Positions 58,640 to 64,000 of a DNA stretch of 64,000 nt are shown in pieces. The stretch is from Larix kaempferi. Its lineage: Eukaryota > Streptophyta > Pinopsida > Pinales > Pinaceae. The notes beneath the pieces are model-generated. The model had not been told where the DNA came from. It saw only the letters and a list, made by a program, of their open reading frames with translations, and ran no database searches. The stretch covers positions 17,505,501-17,569,500 of the forward strand of contig BSBM01000904.1 of assembly GCA_027924585.1 (NCBI GenBank), written 5' to 3'. Within the stretch, counting starts at the first letter, position 1. Every line of letters starts with the position of its first letter. The translations under genes and the position numbers were made by a program.

Positions 58640-59767
58640 GCAATGATAGCAACGCAAGTGAACTTCCAATTAACTCATTTTTTTAGTTGCTACTTGGAAA
58701 TGACATAGATACGTGGAATAACTTTCCTATATGTCCTACGTAACCACTATAAATAGGTTTATTATTATTGATCCATAATGTGAAAGAAAACCCAAATTCT
58801 TTGCTCCCATATCATTCCTATGTAGTTAAGAAAATTTTGCTTTGCAAAACATGTCTCCATTATCTACAAATGACCCTTAAACAGACGATAGAAGATAAAC
58901 GGGAAAGATAAAAAGATGATTTCCAACATTTCAATTAGTAAAGAGGTCCATAGGGTAGGCACCAAGGCACCAATTCCATTCTTTTAATATTCCACAAATG
59001 AGTTAAATACGAAAAACACATAAAATTAGTATTGTGGGTGTAAGATGTTAACTCGTTCAATCAATTTTTAAAAAAATTATACAACTTAAATATAGGTATA
59101 GATACGTATATATATTTGAATTTTATTTAACAATACATATAAATGAGCATACTGTTGAATCCATTTTAAATAGATAAATCATTTTCTAATAACAAATAAA
59201 TAACATGATATTAATAGTTATTTAAAAATATAATGGGGCAGTTATATAAGAGAAGGGCATACATAATTAATGTATATAAATTATATAATATAATGCAAAA
59301 TATGAATGATTGCATGGTTCACAGTCGGTAACTATAAATATGTTAAGCATGTAAGGGTATCTCATTCATTGAGTCCATATTTAGGTTAAATGGAAAGGAA
59401 TTTTCATATAATATAAATCATTGTAGGTATTACCTTTTGACATGCAAAGTGGATATTGTTTGAATATGAAAAGTCGTATGTTGCAACAAGAGTGGTTGTT
59501 CGACTTACAAAATCTTAAAACAACATTAGAAGTTGAGCATAGTTGTACTCGAGTACAATGCTTCCCATTACCTATTGTATTCTTTATATTTCTTGTGATC
59601 TCTTGCAAGATATTATATCTCAATCCTCTACCATTTTTGAAATATTCATTTGACCTCTACGAAGGGATTTTACCAAGTTGAAAATTTGGTATTATATCAG
59701 TCGACCACAGAGAGGTTACAACATGATGTTTAATTGGTTGCAAAGGAGCGTTGGGTATATAGTTCCT
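58640..59767. other. AT-rich spacer
   Basis: No gene seen. Small open frames at 59,381-59,681 on both strands are unsupported. Confidence 0.5.
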
Positions 59768-60110
59768 CTAACATGAGTCGTTATATAAAATGGATAGTCT
59801 TTCAATATAGAGAATATAGTTTTGATGAAATTTTGGGATATCGACCCGAAAGTATATCATTGTGTAACTAATATATTTTATAATATAAAAGACAACATCC
59901 TTAGGTGGTTTAGGTTCTACATCCGGAGCAACAACATATTTCAATATCTTCTTAATGTTATTGCAAATATGATATTTTGACCTAAATCTATCATATAAAG
60001 GTTTCATGAATATGGAGCTATGTTTTCGTTGACTTATGTTCCTCAACATCGAGAAGAAACCCCAATATCCAATTTTTATAGAACCTATATATGTGAATAC
60101 CCATGTAAAT
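59768..60110 (-). pseudogene. Unidentified coding remnant, copy 2
   Basis: An open frame of 93 residues (59,768-60,049) with VVAPDVEPKPPKDVVFY; the frame continues upstream without Met to about 60,110 as TYIGSIKIGYWGFFSMLRN. Both blocks align by eye with copy 1 (PPKDVVFY with PPRDVVFH; YIGSIKIGYWGFFSML with YVGCLTPRYCGSFTLL). Family unknown. Confidence 0.4.
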
Positions 60111-60273
60111 TTCTATAAATATGATATTTTGACCTAAATCTATCATATAAAGGTTTCATGAATATGGAGCCATGTTTTCGTTGACTTATGTTCCTCAACA
60201 TGGAGAAGAAACCCCAATATCCAATTTTTATAGAACCTATAAATGTGAATGCCCATGAAAATTTCTATAGAAC
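59970..60273. repeat. 152-bp tandem duplication
   Basis: GATATTTTGACCTAAATCTA... starts at about 59,971 and again at 60,123. The copies are nearly identical, so the duplication is recent. It doubles the upstream part of the unidentified remnant. Confidence 0.9.
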
Positions 60274-61542
60274 GATATTTTTTAGAATTAGGCATTTGAC
60301 TAGGCAGAGATAACAAAATAAGGGTACCACATTTAGATTCAATTGTGTAGATGATGCTTGGGAATGGTAGTGTTAGATGAGATGTATGTCCATTGTTATT
60401 AAAGTATGTAGCAATGGAATGGTTTTAATGTGGACTCCATTGCTTAACGAAGAACTTAATCTTTTAATATTTTATAAGTTATTCTTTTCCTAAACTTTTA
60501 AAATGTTTATGTTCTAAACCATATCAATATTGATATAAAAAGCTATATAAAAAATAATTCAAATATTTTACTTAGTAAAAAACCTTATACAATAGGTAAG
60601 ATCGATAGCATTTAATTAATAAATTCAAAAAATAACAAATAAAAATAAAAATAAATTAATAGTGAAATTAAGTTTATAATGTTTATATAAATCACAATTA
60701 AGTATAAACTATAAACACAAAAACAAATATATACAATGGCCAAAATTTCTAATGTGAAGGAGAATAGCATACCAATAAAACCAAATTGTCAAAATAAAAA
60801 ACATATGTTACATTTAAAAAACATAGTATTTCAATTAGTTTTATCTTTTACCTTGTGTTTTTTTTTATTGTTAGATCTCATTTTAATGCATTCTCAAATT
60901 AGTTATATACTATTTTGAAATTCGATTTTTTTTATGATTATATATATTATATATATTATTTATCTATTTACAACATAACTTTTTATAACTTTTTTCAACT
61001 TTAATTTTTATATTAATAAATTTCTTAATATAAATTTGAAATCACATTTTTAACAACGTTCGTCAATTAAATATGTAATACAAACTATCATGTTTGATTT
61101 CAAATGTTCCATTTAAATTGCAATAAACGTTTGTTAGTTTATGTATGAAACAAGAAAAACACTATATTAACTTTGCAAATTTAATCGATAACAATGCAAA
61201 TTCAAAAAATACCTTTACAAAGCATAACTATATTTAATATATGGTTAAGTATTTCACATTTTAATAATATATATAAAATTATTATGTGTAATATAATAAT
61301 TATTATTAATTTTATTGTAATAAAATAATTTTCATAATATTATCTTTTAATAATTTAATATTATTAATATGTTTATAATAAATTTGTTGTGTTAAAATAT
61401 ATATATTTACTTTATAAAATTAATAATATTATTTATAAATATATTAATAATTAATAATATTATTTATAAAGATAATGTGATAAAATTAATTTTATATATT
61501 ATTTTAAAATAATTTAATATTATTAATATTTATATATTTTGT
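60274..61542. other. Very AT-rich spacer
   Basis: A/T runs and TTAATAATATTA-type low-complexity sequence. No gene. Confidence 0.7.
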
Positions 61543-61890
61543 TTCGGCATGGTGTTTATCGACTTGGTGATTATCGGCTTATTACTGATCAACTGTTGTC
61601 CCTTTTTTTGGCTCTCTGGCGGAGGTTTAGTTCTTTGGATGATGTCTATCTGTTTGACTTCTGCTTTTGTAATTGGGGATCGGCCTCTGGTTGGTTTGGA
61701 GGTTTGGGGCAAGTATCTTTAGTTTGGTAACTGTTATCAGTCAGGTTTTTTGTAAATGGCTCGGCCGCTATAAACTCTGTTTAGTATTTTGTTGTTGATG
61801 TTGAAAGACTCTAGGCTTTGGGTTACTAATTATGTGGGTATTTTTGAGCTCTATGGTGGCTCCAGATGGTCGAACAAATAATAAATATAA
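61543..61890 (+). other. GC-richer island in AT-rich DNA, possible retroelement 3' end
   Basis: About 350 bp of clearly higher GC with sharp borders to AT-rich DNA. The plus strand ends in AATAATAAATATAA. There is no domain and only short open frames on both strands (61,530-61,730). It resembles in texture the 3' tail of LINE-5, but I see no firm homology. Confidence 0.35.
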
Positions 61891-64000
61891 TTTTGTACTA
61901 TGAAAGTTTTTTTTACTTTAAAAAAAATTATATATAATTATTCAACCTTGTCTATATAATGTTATATAATATTAGTGTGTTAAAATTATATTAATATTTA
62001 TATAAATAATTGATTTAAAATTGTGAAACTATATTTTATATTTAAATTATTATATAATTTATTTTATATAATATATATTATTAAATAAATATATAAATTA
62101 TATATTTTTATATAATCATAATAATTTTATACCATCATAATAATATTATTATAATTAATTTATCAATATTTCAATATATTATTATTCTTATTAAACATTT
62201 CAATTTTTTAATAAGTTTTATGAATGTATTGATATATGCTTTTTCAACCTAACATCTAACTTGAATATAAAGACAACTTTATCAACCAACACAAAACTTT
62301 GACTTTTGATATCCACACAAATCATATCCAAAAAAATTACCCAAATCTCAAACTTTTGATTTTACTTAATTATTTAAAAATTTAAAATTACAAACATTTT
62401 GCAATGATAGAACTTGTGGTACAAACATGGAATTTTATAATTCCATACATGCATGGATATAAGTGTGATGAAATAAGTAAAACTATAAACATTTATAATG
62501 AAAAAGTCATGGTAAAGTTATTAATATTTATTTAACAAGATTATTTTATAAAATGATTATTTCAATCATAAATGTTTTTATCAAAATTCAATTTGAATTG
62601 TAAATATATAATGTTAAGTAACTAAGTTATATATAAAATTTTATAATTCTTTTCATATATTTATATAACAATTTAATTAAAAAATATTTTTCTTTGTATG
62701 GAACTATAAACATTAAAAATAAACAAAGTAGTGATAAAGTTAAGATTAAAAATATAATCATTTCATCATAATTATCATTTAAATCATAAATGTTGTTCTC
62801 AAAGTTCAATTTAAAATGTAAATCTGTAATGTTAAATATATAAGTTATGTTTAAAATTCAATAATGCTCAATTTTGCAATTCCATATACATAAAGTTTTT
62901 AATAAAATTTCTAAATTATTAATAATTAACTCTTCAAATCTAAATTTTGTTATTTTTTTAATGTAATTGAATTATTAACTATCCTTAAATTTAATATTTC
63001 TTTTATGAAATTTAAAAAGAAAGTAGAGAATAATGTTAGGTGAAATATATAACAATTCCAAATATTGATAAGTAATTCAAAATATACAACTTAATATTTT
63101 TTTTATAAAATTTAAAGGCAAAATAGAGAATAATGTTCCTTAAAACATATAACAATTTTAAATATTAAATCCAAATATTTACAAGCAATTCAAAATATGC
63201 ATGACTTGGGCGCAACACTTAAACCTCTGATTTTTTAAGCAATTTGGTGAAAAGTTAGAGGAATGTGTCCTCTACTTCATATCCAAATTTCATACTTCAA
63301 ATTTAAAAGAGGAGAGTACAATGGGCTTGGGTGTAGAATCTAAATTCCATATCTTTTTTTCTGAAATTTGGTGGGAGAATATAATAAGATCTCTTATACA
63401 ACATATTTGAAATTTTACATCTACTTTCAAATTATGAGAGATCTTATGCAATATATTCGAAATTCTACATATCTACTTTCAAGTTATGAGAGATCTATGA
63501 TGAAATTGGTATATGAGTTGGAATTCTCTTAAATCAAAACCAAAGTAAATTAAAAATATTTTTGAATGATACAAAATTACCACAATCCAATTACCCCTAG
63601 ATTAATAACATTTTTATAATAACAATAAATTAAATTACAAATATTATTATTAAACTATATATTATCTAAAATTTAATAATATGCAATTACCAAATTCTTT
63701 GCCATATATAATACTTTTTAAATTACTCATAATGTATTATATATTATATCTATAAATCATAGCTTGATGTTAGATTTCAAAATTAATGAAACATAATTTA
63801 TATTTTTTTATATTTATAATTCGTAATATATATTTATTTAAAATTTGGTTAGTACATTATAAATCGTAATAATTTGTAAGTATATAAAATTTTACAACAT
63901 AATTTATAATTATATTTATAATTCATAATGTGTATTTATCTAATATTTTACATAATAACTTGTAAGTATATAAAATTTTACAATTACATTATTAAGCATA
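61891..64000. other. Very AT-rich spacer to window end
   Basis: No gene. Two similar blocks near 63,000-63,180 (AAAGTAGAGAATAATGTT and AAATAGAGAATAATGTT) and two near 63,390-63,490 (TTATGAGAGATCT(T)ATG) are small local duplications. Confidence 0.6.

Overview
This is nuclear DNA from a plant with a large, repeat-rich genome. The evidence is plant-type L1-clade LINEs (DUF4283/zinc-knuckle ORF1, endonuclease–RT–zf-RVT–RNase H ORF2), a Ty3/gypsy element with a tRNA-Met-like primer site, very long solo LTRs, shuffled plastid fragments, and intronless GC-rich genes lying in AT-rich spacer. A gymnosperm would fit the 2.4-4.3 kb LTRs, but the sequence does not prove it.

Layout. 1-22,180 is a nested transposon stack. 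An old minus-strand LINE (LINE-2, 10,264-22,180) is split by two solo LTRs: 11,343-15,655 with target duplication TGCTA, and 18,913-21,313 with CCAAC. A degenerate Ty3/gypsy element (4,446-10,263) truncates its RNase H, and a further LINE (LINE-1, 1-~4,390) truncates that element's left LTR. 22,180-26,000 is AT-rich with a LINE RNase H scrap, tandem repeats and a possible third solo LTR.

26,900-50,500 holds the only intact genes: three paralogues of the ELO (GNS1/SUR4) fatty-acid elongase family, ELO1 (+, 27,257-28,147), ELO2 (-, 38,861-39,751) and ELO3 (-, 48,903-49,790), plus a broken copy at 41,410-42,080. ELO2 and ELO3 lie in segments that are related on both sides of the gene and about 10 kb apart, which points to segmental duplication. 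A full-length LINE (LINE-3, ~30,736-37,030) with a 19-bp target duplication separates ELO1 from ELO2. All three proteins share unusual replacements at positions that are histidines in typical elongases.

50,500-64,000 is mostly AT-rich spacer. It has a mosaic of plastid pieces (half a trnR-UCU, two atpA segments in reversed order, a psbB piece) at 51,748-52,527, a plus-strand LINE 3' end (~54,650-56,180), two related but unidentified coding remnants (58,002-58,600 and 59,768-60,110), and a GC-richer island at 61,543-61,890.

The ELO proteins probably act in the ER membrane on very-long-chain fatty acid or sphingolipid chains. Everything else is transposon-derived, organelle-derived or simple repeat.
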